From assembly GCF_030164425.1 (NCBI RefSeq), contig NZ_JASNJD010000015.1:46587-110586 (forward strand): a DNA stretch of 64,000 nt, in the 5' to 3' direction. The notes under the pieces were generated by a model, which made no database searches, had not been told where the DNA came from, and worked only from the letters and a program-made list of their open reading frames with translations. This DNA is from Pseudodonghicola flavimaris (GTDB lineage: Bacteria; Pseudomonadota; Alphaproteobacteria; Rhodobacterales; Rhodobacteraceae). Each line of letters starts with the position of its first letter. Position 1 is the stretch's first letter. The position numbers and the translations under genes were made by a program. Shown here one piece after another: positions 44,687-52,992 of this stretch.

Positions 44687-46887
44687 CCGAATTCACAATG
44701 ACCAAGGACGCCGACGGCGTCGCCCTGATCACCTGGGACGTGCCCGGCAAGTCGATGAACGTGATGTCCTTCACGGGTCTGGCCGAGCTGGACGCCTGCG
44801 TCAGCGACGCCCTGGCCGATGAGGCCGTGAAGGGCATCGTCATCACCTCCGGCAAGCCCGGCTCCTTCGCCGGCGGCATGGATCTGAACCTGCTGGCGAA
44901 GATGAAGGAAGACGCCGGCGACAACCCCGCCCAGGGCCTGTTCGACGGCATCATGCAGATGCACGGGCTGCTGCGGAAGATCGAGCTCGCCGGCATGGAC
45001 CTGAAGACCAAGAAGGGCGGCAAGCCGATCGCCTCCGCCCTGCCCGGCACCGCCGCCGGCATCGGTCTGGAACTGCCGCTGGCGACCCATCGCATCTTCG
45101 TGGCCGAGAACCCCAAGGCGAAATACGGGCTGCCGGAAATCCTGGTCGGCATCTTCCCCGGCGCCGGCGGCACCACCCGCATGGCCCGCAAGCTGGGCGC
45201 CATGGGTGCCTCGACCTTCCTGCTGGAAGGCAAGATGGTCGATGCCGCCAAGGCGAAATCCGCCGGCGTGATCGACGAGATCGCCACCGATCCGGTCGCC
45301 GCCGCCAAGGACTGGGTGCTGCAGGCCAAGGATGCCGATCTGGTCAAGCCCTGGGATGCGAAGGGCTACAAGATGCCGGGCGGCGCCCCCTATCATCCCG
45401 CGGGCTTCATGACCTTCGTCGGCGCCAACGCCATGGTCAACGGCAAGACCAAGGGCGCCTTTCCCGCGCCCAAGGCGCTGCTGTCTGCCGTCTATGAGGG
45501 GGCGCTGGTCGATTTCGACACCGCGCTCCGGATCGAGGCGCGCTGGTTCACCAACGTGCTGATGAACCCGTCGTCCTCCGCCATGATCCGATCGCTGTTC
45601 CTGAACAAGGAAGCGCTGGAAAAAGGCGCCGTGCGGCCCAAGGACGTGCCCGATCAACGGGTGCAGAAACTGGGCGTGCTGGGCGCCGGCATGATGGGCG
45701 CGGGCATCGCGCTGGTGTCGGCCCAGGCGGGCATGGAGGTCGTTCTGATCGACCGCGACCAGGCCGCCGCCGACAAGGGCAAGGCCTATACCGAGGCGTA
45801 CCTCGACAAGGGGATGAAGCGCGGCAAGGTGACGGCGGAGAAGAAAGAGGCGATGCTGTCGCGGATCACCGCCACCCCCGATCTGGAACAGCTCAAGGGC
45901 TGCGACCTGATCATCGAGGCGGTGTTCGAGGATCCGAAGGTCAAGGCCGAGATGACCCAGAAGGTCGAGGCCATCATCCCCGAGGAGTGCATCTTCGCCT
46001 CCAACACCTCGACCCTGCCGATCACCGAACTGGCCAAGGCCTCGAAACGACCCGACCAGTTCATCGGCATCCACTTCTTCTCGCCGGTCGAGAAGATGCT
46101 GCTGGTCGAGATCATCAAGGGCAAGGAAACCGGCGACCGGGCGGTGGCCAAGGCGCTGGATTATGTGCGCCAGATCCGCAAGACCCCGATCGTCGTCAAC
46201 GATGCGCGGTTCTTCTACTGCAACCGCTGCATCATCCCCTACATGAACGAGGCGATGCGGATGGTGACCGAGGGCGTCTCGCCGGTGCTGATCGACCATG
46301 CCGCACAGCAGCTCGGCTTCCCGGTGGGGCCGATCCAGCTGACCGACGAGACCTCGATCGACCTCGGCGCCAAGATCGCGCGGGCGACCAAGGCGGCGAT
46401 GGGCAATGCCTATCCCGAAAGCCCGTCGGACGATCTGGTGTTCTGGATGGAGGACGAAGGCCGTCTGGGCCGCAAGGCCAAGGCCGGCTTCTTCGACTAT
46501 GACGACAAGGGCAAGCGTCTGGGCTACTGGAAAGGGATGGCGGACAAATACCCGCTGGCCGATCCGCAGCCCGACCTGATCGAGGTACAGGAGCGGCTGA
46601 TGTTCGCCCAGGTGCTGGAAGCCGTCCGCGCACTGGAGGAAGGCGTGCTGATGGACATCCGCGAAGGCGATGTCGGCGCCATCCTGGCCTGGGGTTTCGC
46701 CCCCTGGTCGGGCGGCCCGCTGAGCTGGCTGGATATCATCGGCGCCGAATATGCCGCCGAGCGTTGCGACCAGCTGACCACCGCCTATGGCGACCGCTTC
46801 GCCTGCCCGCCGCTGCTGCGCGAGATGGCCGAGAAGGGCGAGACCTTCTACGAACGTTTCGACCCCGAGGCACAGCAGGCGGCCTAA
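44683..46887 (+). CDS. fadB: Multifunctional enoyl-CoA hydratase / 3-hydroxyacyl-CoA dehydrogenase
   Basis: The 734-residue protein has a crotonase domain (GSFAGGMDLNLLAKM; TAAGIGLELPLATH and AKYGLPEILVGIFPGAGGTT with the two catalytic Glu). The NAD domain starts at about residue 325 (LGVLGAGMMGAGIALVSAQA) with FIGIHFFSPVEKMLLVEII holding the catalytic His. 3HCDH C-terminal domains end the protein. It performs hydration and oxidation of enoyl-CoA. It closes the operon; a strong terminator follows. Confidence 0.94.
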   Translation: MTEFTMTKDADGVALITWDVPGKSMNVMSFTGLAELDACVSDALADEAVKGIVITSGKPGSFAGGMDLNLLAKMKEDAGDNPAQGLFDGIMQMHGLLRKIELAGMDLKTKKGGKPIASALPGTAAGIGLELPLATHRIFVAENPKAKYGLPEILVGIFPGAGGTTRMARKLGAMGASTFLLEGKMVDAAKAKSAGVIDEIATDPVAAAKDWVLQAKDADLVKPWDAKGYKMPGGAPYHPAGFMTFVGANAMVNGKTKGAFPAPKALLSAVYEGALVDFDTALRIEARWFTNVLMNPSSSAMIRSLFLNKEALEKGAVRPKDVPDQRVQKLGVLGAGMMGAGIALVSAQAGMEVVLIDRDQAAADKGKAYTEAYLDKGMKRGKVTAEKKEAMLSRITATPDLEQLKGCDLIIEAVFEDPKVKAEMTQKVEAIIPEECIFASNTSTLPITELAKASKRPDQFIGIHFFSPVEKMLLVEIIKGKETGDRAVAKALDYVRQIRKTPIVVNDARFFYCNRCIIPYMNEAMRMVTEGVSPVLIDHAAQQLGFPVGPIQLTDETSIDLGAKIARATKAAMGNAYPESPSDDLVFWMEDEGRLGRKAKAGFFDYDDKGKRLGYWKGMADKYPLADPQPDLIEVQERLMFAQVLEAVRALEEGVLMDIREGDVGAILAWGFAPWSGGPLSWLDIIGAEYAAERCDQLTTAYGDRFACPPLLREMAEKGETFYERFDPEAQQAA

Positions 46888-46920
46888 CCGGCCGCCACGC
46901 GCTCCGGCGCTGATCACCGG

Positions 46921-46957
46921 GCCCGGCATCCCCGCGATGCCGGGCCTTTTCCTTTCC
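46921..46957 (+). terminator. Intrinsic terminator of the fadA-fadB operon
   Basis: GCCCGGCATC pairs perfectly with GATGCCGGGC (10 bp, 5-nt loop), followed by CTTTTCCTTTCC. It lies 34 bases after the fadB stop. Confidence 0.9.
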
Positions 46958-47057
46958 TGACGCGGGGTCCAGGCAAAACCGCAACGCTTTATTAACCAGA
47001 CTGCGCCAAAATTGTTTCGACAGTTCTGCCCCCCGGGGGAATGCGAAAGGCCGTCGT

Positions 47058-48482
47058 GTGCAAGGGACAATCCTGATCCTCGATGGGGTCTCAACCACCC
47101 GCATCATGCTGAAAGTCCAGCTTTCCGCCGCCTGGTATCGCGTGGTGCAGGCGAGCCGGCTGGCCGGCATCCTGCATCTGGTGCGCAAGGTCCGGCCCGA
47201 TCTGATCATCACCTCGATGTCGCTGCCCGATGGCGATGCCACCCGGCTACGGCAGTTGCTGCAACCCGATCCGCTGCTGGCGGCGATCCCGATCATCGCC
47301 GTGGTCGGCCAGAACGACCGCCCCGCCAAGCTGCGCGCGCTGCAGGCCGGGATGGATGAGGCGCTGTTCCAGCCGCTCGACGACCGGCTGCTGCAGGCCC
47401 GCATCCGCAGCCTGATCCGGTCGCATTTCACCTCCGAGGATCTGACACTGGCGACCCCGGCGGTGACGATCCGCGGCTACAACCCCTCGGGCATGGCTGA
47501 TCCGGCGCCGGCCTATATCGCCCAACCGCAGGATCACGATCAGGTGGTGCTGCTGGCCGATCAGACGGCCACCGCGGCGGGCTGGCGACGGGCGCTGGAG
47601 CGTGAGCTGCCCTATCGCATGCGGGCGATGAGCTTCGGCGATCTCGACCGGTTTCCGGTGCGCCCCGGCCCCGATGCGGCGGTGGTCGATCTCAGCGGTC
47701 CCGCCCGCGATGCCGGGCTGCGGCTGCTGGCCGATCTGCGCGCCCGCGGCGCCACCCGCGACACCGCGGTGATCGCGGTCCCGCCGGCCGGCGATCTGCC
47801 GCTCGCCGCCGAGGCGCTGGACCGGGGCGCCCATGACGTTCTGACCGACGGGTTCGATGCGGAGGAACTGGCGCTGCGGCTGGATGCGCAGATCCGGCGC
47901 AAGGCAATGGCCGACCGGCTGCGCGCCACCCTGCGCGATGAGCTGCAGGCGGCGCTGCGCGATCCGATGACCGGGCTGTTCAACCGCCGCTATGCGATGC
48001 CGCGCCTGGCCGAGATCGCCCGCGCCGCCGCCGACCGCGGCGAAGGCTTCGCGGTGATGCTGGCCGATCTGGACGAATTCAAACGGGTGAACGACCGCTG
48101 GGGCCATCCGGCCGGGGATGCGGTTCTGGTCGAAACCGCCCATCGGCTGCGCGAGGCGCTGGACGACAGCGCCCTGATCGCCCGCATGGGGGGAGAGGAA
48201 TTCCTGATCGCCCTGCCCCGCTGCACCGCCGAGACCGCAGCCAGAACCGCCGATTTCCTGCGCCGCAGCCTGTCCGACACACCGATGCAAGTGATGGGGG
48301 TGGAGGAGCCGATCCATATCAGCGCCAGCATCGGCGTCGCGCCGGGGCATCCTGCGCAGGTCTCAGGACCGGATCCGGCACTGGCGCTCAGCCGGCTGAT
48401 CCGTCGGGCCGACCGCGCGCTCTATGCCGCCAAGCGCGACGGCCGCAACCGGGTGACTCTGGCCCAGACCGCCCCGGCCTGA
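47058..48482 (+). CDS. PleD-like diguanylate cyclase with degenerate receiver domains
   Basis: The 474-residue protein has two receiver-like domains (about 1-125 and 165-285) and a GGDEF domain (about 305-470). The cyclase site is intact: LADLDEFKRVNDRWGHPAGD and ARMGGEEFLIALP. The first receiver has Ser53 where the phosphate-accepting Asp belongs, Gly10 in the acidic pocket and Gln105 for the conserved Lys. The RxxD inhibitory site five residues before GGEEF is absent (DDSA instead). The start is GTG after GAAAGG. It should make c-di-GMP under a non-phosphorylation signal. Confidence 0.92.
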   Translation: MQGTILILDGVSTTRIMLKVQLSAAWYRVVQASRLAGILHLVRKVRPDLIITSMSLPDGDATRLRQLLQPDPLLAAIPIIAVVGQNDRPAKLRALQAGMDEALFQPLDDRLLQARIRSLIRSHFTSEDLTLATPAVTIRGYNPSGMADPAPAYIAQPQDHDQVVLLADQTATAAGWRRALERELPYRMRAMSFGDLDRFPVRPGPDAAVVDLSGPARDAGLRLLADLRARGATRDTAVIAVPPAGDLPLAAEALDRGAHDVLTDGFDAEELALRLDAQIRRKAMADRLRATLRDELQAALRDPMTGLFNRRYAMPRLAEIARAAADRGEGFAVMLADLDEFKRVNDRWGHPAGDAVLVETAHRLREALDDSALIARMGGEEFLIALPRCTAETAARTADFLRRSLSDTPMQVMGVEEPIHISASIGVAPGHPAQVSGPDPALALSRLIRRADRALYAAKRDGRNRVTLAQTAPA

Positions 48483-48530
48483 GCCGCGACCGCCGAACGC
48501 CATCCGCCGAGCGCGCGCCTCATGTGTGCC

Positions 48531-49040
48531 TCAGTCGCGGTCTTTCTTGTCGTGCGGCGGCGGACCCGGGTGACGGGCCTGCGCCGTCAGCGCCTGTTGC
48601 AGACGATCGGCGTAGTTGGCGCGTTCCGCATCGCTCATCCCGATGATACGGGCCATCCAGGCCTCGCGCATCTCGCGGTCGAAATTCTGCCGGCGCTCCG
48701 CGTCGCGGCGGACGAAGGCCTCGACCTCCGCCGGATCGAAGGGCACCGCGCGCAGGGCGGCGTCCAGCTCTGCCGCCTCCGACTTGCGCCGCGCCTCATG
48801 TTCTTCACGGGTCATTCGGTCGCGCTGGCGCAGCATGTCGCGATCCTCGCGCGGCAGGGCGCGATACATCAGCGCCCCCAAAGGCATCGGCGGGCGGGCT
48901 CGGTCCGGGCGATCGCCGCCGAACCGGATCGCCGACCCGATCGCCAGCCCGGCCACCGCCAGGTTCAGCGCCAGGGACGCCCCCAGAAGCACGCGAATCC
49001 AGGGCCGCATCCGGGGCGGTTTGCTGTCAGACTTGGTCAT
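48531..49040 (-). CDS. CpxP/ZraP-like periplasmic heavy-metal-sensor protein
   Basis: The 169-residue product has a membrane anchor near the N-terminus (WIRVLLGASLALNLAVAGLA). A periplasmic helical domain follows: MYRALPREDRDMLRQRD, RREHEARRK-type charged helices and EMREAWMARIIGMSDAERAN, in the LTxxQ-like/ZraP style. The second ATG was chosen because AGGAGG lies about 9 bases upstream; it starts one base after the anti-sigma stop. It is the last gene of the EF-hand/sigma/anti-sigma unit and probably feeds envelope or metal status to it. Confidence 0.8.
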   Translation of the reverse strand: MTKSDSKPPRMRPWIRVLLGASLALNLAVAGLAIGSAIRFGGDRPDRARPPMPLGALMYRALPREDRDMLRQRDRMTREEHEARRKSEAAELDAALRAVPFDPAEVEAFVRRDAERRQNFDREMREAWMARIIGMSDAERANYADRLQQALTAQARHPGPPPHDKKDRD

Positions 49041-49041
49041 C

Positions 49042-49419
49042 TTATCCATCCTCCTGGATCAGGGTGGACAGGGTGTAACCGTCCAGAACATTCACATCCG
49101 CCTGTTCCTGCGCCTGCGTCACCAGCCCCAGCGGATCGGGCAGGAAGGTCGGCGGAGCAACACCGATCCAGACGCCGGCGGCACAGGCCGCCGCCATCCC
49201 CGACAGCGCCGGCCATCCCCCCAGCGCCCGCCACAGCTGTCCCAGCAACCCGTCGCCCTGCGCAGGCACCGGTGCGGCGGCGCGGGCAAAACCGGCCTGC
49301 ACCATCGCGGCATCTGCGCGCATCCGTTCGGCCAGCCCCACCGGCATCGTATCGCGGTCGCGTCGGGCCGCCGCGAAGAACCCGTCCAGCCCGACGTCCT
49401 GTCTCTGTTTGTCAGTCAT
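49042..49419 (-). CDS. Membrane anti-sigma factor candidate
   Basis: The 125-residue protein has a hydrophilic N-terminal half, one membrane segment (about 70-90, ALSGMAAACAAGVWIGVA) and a short periplasmic tail with VLDGYTLSTLIQEDG. It lacks the zinc HxxxCxxC motif. Position (8-base overlap with the ECF gene end) and topology argue for an anti-sigma factor; sequence similarity alone would not. Confidence 0.65.
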   Translation of the reverse strand: MTDKQRQDVGLDGFFAAARRDRDTMPVGLAERMRADAAMVQAGFARAAAPVPAQGDGLLGQLWRALGGWPALSGMAAACAAGVWIGVAPPTFLPDPLGLVTQAQEQADVNVLDGYTLSTLIQEDG

Positions 49420-50077
49420 CGCTATACCCCAGTTCTTCGCGCCGGCCGGCCAGAGCCGCTGCCAGCGCCCGTTTGCCCCGGGCGGTCAGACTTTCGACCG
49501 CCTCGACGCTGATATCCATGATCCCCGCGATCTCGGGGTTCGACAGTTCCTCGATATGGCGCAGCACCACTGCCTGGCGCTGCCGGTCCGGCAAGCTCTG
49601 CAGCGCCCGTTGCAGGGCATCGGCGCGCGCGTCTTCCTGCATCTGCTCCGGAGCGGTCCGGGCCGGGTCCAGCGGCTCCGGCACGTCATCGAGCCGTTGC
49701 AGCCCGCTGCGGCCGTCGCGGCGCTTGCGGTCGAGGCAGAGGTTCATCGTCACCCGGTAAAGCCAGGTGGAGACCTGCGCCTGTCCCGGCACCCAGTCCG
49801 GCGCCATCTTCCACAGCCGCATCATCGCTTCCTGCGCGACGTCCTCGGCCTCGTCGCGATCTCCCAGCACCCGGAACGCGACCGAATAGGTCCGCGGCCC
49901 CAACCGCTGGGCCAGGTGCCGCGCGGCGAGCGGATCGCCATTCGCGAAAAGCACCAAAAGCGCATCGTCCGACAGATCGTCAGCCGCCGTCGCCCCGGAT
50001 GCGGCCGCCCCGCCGGTGGGCGGAACGGCACGGCCACGCCCGGCCCTGGAGCCAAATATGGTCCCGAACCGGGCCAC
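49412..50077 (-). CDS. ECF-type RNA polymerase sigma factor
   Basis: The 221-residue protein has region 2 (YSVAFRVLGDRDEAEDVAQE and LWKMAPDWVPGQAQVSTWLY) and region 4 (LPDRQRQAVVLRHIEELSNP and SVEAVESLTARGKRAL). The start is GTG, 5 bases after the EF-hand gene stop; no better start fits. An Ala/Gly-rich stretch of about 30 residues precedes region 2. It is likely held by the next gene's product and released by an envelope signal. Confidence 0.92.
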   Translation of the reverse strand: MARFGTIFGSRAGRGRAVPPTGGAAASGATAADDLSDDALLVLFANGDPLAARHLAQRLGPRTYSVAFRVLGDRDEAEDVAQEAMMRLWKMAPDWVPGQAQVSTWLYRVTMNLCLDRKRRDGRSGLQRLDDVPEPLDPARTAPEQMQEDARADALQRALQSLPDRQRQAVVLRHIEELSNPEIAGIMDISVEAVESLTARGKRALAAALAGRREELGYSDD

Positions 50078-50081
50078 CGGA

Positions 50082-50747
50082 TCAGTTGCCCTCGGGCGTG
50101 GGTTGCCCCGGCATCGCCGGCTTCATCCCGCCACGGCCGGAGCCGTCGCAGTCACCGCCCATCCGCGGACCTTTCTGATGCATCCGGTCCATGCCATGAC
50201 CGTGGCCCATGCCGCCGTCCATGCCATGTTGCTTGCCCATCTGCGGCTGTCCGCCCATCTGCGGCCGGTCGCCCATACGGGCCTGCATTCTTTCGCGGGC
50301 CGCGTCGAACTCTTCCTGCGAGATGCCACCGCTCTTGTCAGCGTCGGAGCGCATGAACATCCGGTTCATCATGTCGTCGTCCCGACGCGGCCCCTTCATC
50401 TCTTCTGCACTGATGGCGCCGTCGCCGTTCTCGTCCAGCATCTGGAACCGCCGGGCGGTCCGCTCGTCGGCGAACTTGCGGGCCGGCGCCCCCAGTTCCT
50501 CCTGGCTCAGCGTGCCGTTGCCGTCGGTGTCCAGCGCGTCGAAGCGTGCCTTGGCCCGCGCCTGCATCTCGTCCTTGGTGATCTGGCCGTCACCGTTGCT
50601 ATCCAGCTGTTCGAAGGACATCGGCGGACGCATATCCTGCCCCATGTGACGACCGCCCATCGGCCCTTGCTGTTGCGCCAGCGCGGCCCCGCCGGCCAGT
50701 GCCACTGTTGCGACCGCGATACCTGCGATGAAATGACGGTGTTTCAT
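50082..50747 (-). CDS. Periplasmic four-EF-hand protein with Met/His-rich tail
   Basis: The 221-residue protein has a signal peptide ending ALA-Q (about residue 24). Four canonical 12-residue EF-hand loops start at residues 49, 73, 105 and 135 (DSNGDGQITKDE, DTDGNGTLSQEE, DENGDGAISAEE, DADKSGGISQEE). From about 150 the tail is rich in Met, His, Gly and Gln (QMGGQPQMGKQHGMDGGMGH), like soft-metal-binding tails. It heads the sigma/anti-sigma operon. Calcium binding is expected from the loops; copper or another metal on the tail is inference. Confidence 0.88.
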   Translation of the reverse strand: MKHRHFIAGIAVATVALAGGAALAQQQGPMGGRHMGQDMRPPMSFEQLDSNGDGQITKDEMQARAKARFDALDTDGNGTLSQEELGAPARKFADERTARRFQMLDENGDGAISAEEMKGPRRDDDMMNRMFMRSDADKSGGISQEEFDAARERMQARMGDRPQMGGQPQMGKQHGMDGGMGHGHGMDRMHQKGPRMGGDCDGSGRGGMKPAMPGQPTPEGN

Positions 50748-50919
50748 ATCTGTCTTTCCTTTCGCTGCCCGACGGCCCAGCGCCGCCGTTCATATCCTTC
50801 AAACGATGCCGGGCGAAAAATCCGTCGCAGAAAATTCGACCTGCGTTTTCGGTTCCCTTTCCGGCCGGGATTTGCAAGGCTGCTGCCGGTCTGTGGACCG
50901 CATTCGATGAGGGGGGAGC

Positions 50920-51318
50920 ATGACAGATCAGACGATGGCCGTCACCGCGACAGAAGAGCGGCCGTTCGGCGCCTCGGTGTTTCGCGGCTTTCGGCGCAAA
51001 TGCCCGAACTGTGGCAAGGGCGGGCTGCTGCACAGCTATCTGAAGGTGGTGGATCACTGCCCGGTCTGCAACGAGGACTATCACCATCACCGCGCCGATG
51101 ACGGCCCGGCCTATCTGACGATCCTGATCGTCGGGCACCTGATGGCGCCGCTGCTGCTGGTGGCTTTTGAGATCTTCCGTCCCGAACCGATGGTGCTGTT
51201 TTCCATCTTTGCGGTTGGCTGTCTGGTCCTGTCGCTTTACCTTCTGCCCAGACTGAAGGGCGCGGTGGTCGCTTTCCAATGGGCGCGGCGCATGCACGGG
51301 TTCGGAGACGAAGACTGA
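50920..51318 (+). CDS. DUF983 membrane protein
   Basis: The 132-residue protein has two CxxC knuckles (RKCPNCGKGGLL and DHCPVCNEDYHHHRADDGPAY) near residues 32-66 and two membrane segments afterwards (YLTILIVGHLMAPLLLVAFE and MVLFSIFAVGCLVLSLYLLP). This is the DUF983 family. Zinc binding is likely; function unknown. GGGGGGAGC precedes the ATG. It is divergent from the EF-hand gene. Confidence 0.88.
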   Translation: MTDQTMAVTATEERPFGASVFRGFRRKCPNCGKGGLLHSYLKVVDHCPVCNEDYHHHRADDGPAYLTILIVGHLMAPLLLVAFEIFRPEPMVLFSIFAVGCLVLSLYLLPRLKGAVVAFQWARRMHGFGDED

Positions 51319-51344
51319 CCCTTCCGCCAATATGAGGAGGGGGC

Positions 51345-52064
51345 ATGACCAACGACCAGACCAAACCCGCGCCGGACAAGACTGCCGTGCGCAACGCCGC
51401 GACCGTGATCGTTCTGCGCGACCGCATGGACCAGCCGGCGATCCTGATGGGGCAGCGCGGCGCCAAGGCCGCCTTCATGCCGAACAAGTTCGTCTTTCCC
51501 GGCGGCGCGGTCGATCCGGGCGATGCCCATATACCGCTGGCCACCCCCCTGCCCGCGCTTTGCCATAACCGGCTGGAGGAGAACGCGCCGGGCGGCATGC
51601 AGGGGGCACTGGCCGCCGCCGCGATCCGCGAGCTCTGGGAAGAGACCGGGCTGGTGCTGGGCCGTCCCGGTGCCTGGCCGGGCGCGGTGCCCGCCGACTG
51701 GCAGCGCTTTGCCGATACCGGCAACCTGCCCTCGGCCGAGGCACTGCAATTCGTGTTTCGCGCGCTGACCCCGCCGGGCCGGCCGCGGCGGTTCGATGCC
51801 CGGTTCTTCCTGGTCGATGCGGAGGCGATTCAGGGCGACCTGGACGATTTCACCCATGCCTCGGACGAGCTGTCGCATCTGCAATGGATTCCGCTGAAGG
51901 AAGCGCGCAGCTTCGATCTGCCCTTCATCACCGAAGTGGTGCTGGCCGAGGTCGCCGGCCGGGTCCAGGATCCGGCGCCGCCGGAATCGGTGCCCTTCTT
52001 CCGCAACAACGATGAGGAAAGCCTGTTCCTGCGGTTGCGTGGCTTTCCGATGCCGGACGGCTGA
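51345..52064 (+). CDS. NUDIX hydrolase
   Basis: The 239-residue protein has the Nudix box GALAAAAIRELWEETGLVLG (about residues 87-106) with the REXXEE core, preceded by MPNKFVFPGGAVDPGDAH. It resembles the longer NUDT7/NUDT19-like group that acts on CoA or nucleotide diphosphates; the substrate is not certain. GAGGAGG precedes the ATG. It lies 26 bases after the DUF983 gene. Confidence 0.87.
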   Translation: MTNDQTKPAPDKTAVRNAATVIVLRDRMDQPAILMGQRGAKAAFMPNKFVFPGGAVDPGDAHIPLATPLPALCHNRLEENAPGGMQGALAAAAIRELWEETGLVLGRPGAWPGAVPADWQRFADTGNLPSAEALQFVFRALTPPGRPRRFDARFFLVDAEAIQGDLDDFTHASDELSHLQWIPLKEARSFDLPFITEVVLAEVAGRVQDPAPPESVPFFRNNDEESLFLRLRGFPMPDG

Positions 52065-52070
52065 CCCGGA

Positions 52071-52973
52071 TCAGAGCGCCAGGACCAGCGCCAGAATCGA
52101 CAGCCCCAACAGGGCCATCCCGGCGATCTCGCGCCGGGTGATCCGCTCGTGAAACACCAGAATCGAGGCCAGGAGGCTGAGGAGCAGTTCGACCTGCCCC
52201 AGCGCTTTGACATAGGCGGCGTTCTGCAGCGTGAAGGCCAGGAACCAGCAGAACGACCCGCCGAGGCTGGTCAGCCCGACAAAGGCGGCGGTGCGGCGCG
52301 CCGCCCAGACTGCGCGCAGCTCTGCCCGGTCGCACCACAGCAGCCAGAGCCCCATCGCCAGCATCTGGAAACTGACCACGCAGGCCAGCGTCACCCCGGC
52401 GCGGAACACCGGGTCCGCGCTGTCGAGTTCGAGCGAAGCACCGCGATAGGTGACCGCCGAGATCGCGAAGAGCACGCCGGACCCAAGCCCGAGCTGCGAG
52501 GCGCGGTTGGTCAGATGCTGCCACCAGCGACCATCGCCCTCCGGCGGTTTCGACAGCACCAGCACCGCGCTCAGCCCCAGCAGGATGGCGATCCATCCCC
52601 CCAGGCTGATCCGGTCGCCCAGCACCAGCAGGCCGACGATGGCGGTCTGGATCACCTCGGTCTTCTTGAAGGTGATGCCGACCGCGAAGTTGCGCTGCTT
52701 GAACAGCGCCACGACACAGAGCGTGGCGAGGATCTGGGTGGTCCCGCCGATCATCGCGAAGGCCCAGAACCGCGCGTCCAGCGCCGGCAGGCTGCGGCCG
52801 GTCACGGCGAGATAGAGGCCGAGTGCAGCAAGCACCACCGGAGCCGAATAAGCGAACCGCGAAAAGGTCGCGCCAGAGACCGACAGGCGGCCCCCGCTCA
52901 ACACCTTCTGCAGCATGAAGCGGACGGTCTGAAAGCTGGCGGCGGCGAGGGTAACGGGAATCCAGAGGCTCAT
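52071..52973 (-). CDS. EamA/DMT-family transporter
   Basis: The 300-residue protein has ten membrane segments in two EamA halves, for example FKKTEVIQTAIVGLLVLGDR and QVELLLSLLASILVFHERIT, the latter with the conserved E-R-I-T end of EamA domains. The substrate is unknown; relatives export metabolites. It is convergent with the NUDIX gene by a few bases. Confidence 0.85.
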   Translation of the reverse strand: MSLWIPVTLAAASFQTVRFMLQKVLSGGRLSVSGATFSRFAYSAPVVLAALGLYLAVTGRSLPALDARFWAFAMIGGTTQILATLCVVALFKQRNFAVGITFKKTEVIQTAIVGLLVLGDRISLGGWIAILLGLSAVLVLSKPPEGDGRWWQHLTNRASQLGLGSGVLFAISAVTYRGASLELDSADPVFRAGVTLACVVSFQMLAMGLWLLWCDRAELRAVWAARRTAAFVGLTSLGGSFCWFLAFTLQNAAYVKALGQVELLLSLLASILVFHERITRREIAGMALLGLSILALVLAL

Positions 52974-52992
52974 GCCCCCCTATGCGCCCAAA

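Noticed and set aside
46988..47010. TTAACC half-site upstream of the diguanylate cyclase as a CtrA box
   Set aside because: Only one half is present; the TTAA-N7-TTAA spacing is not met.
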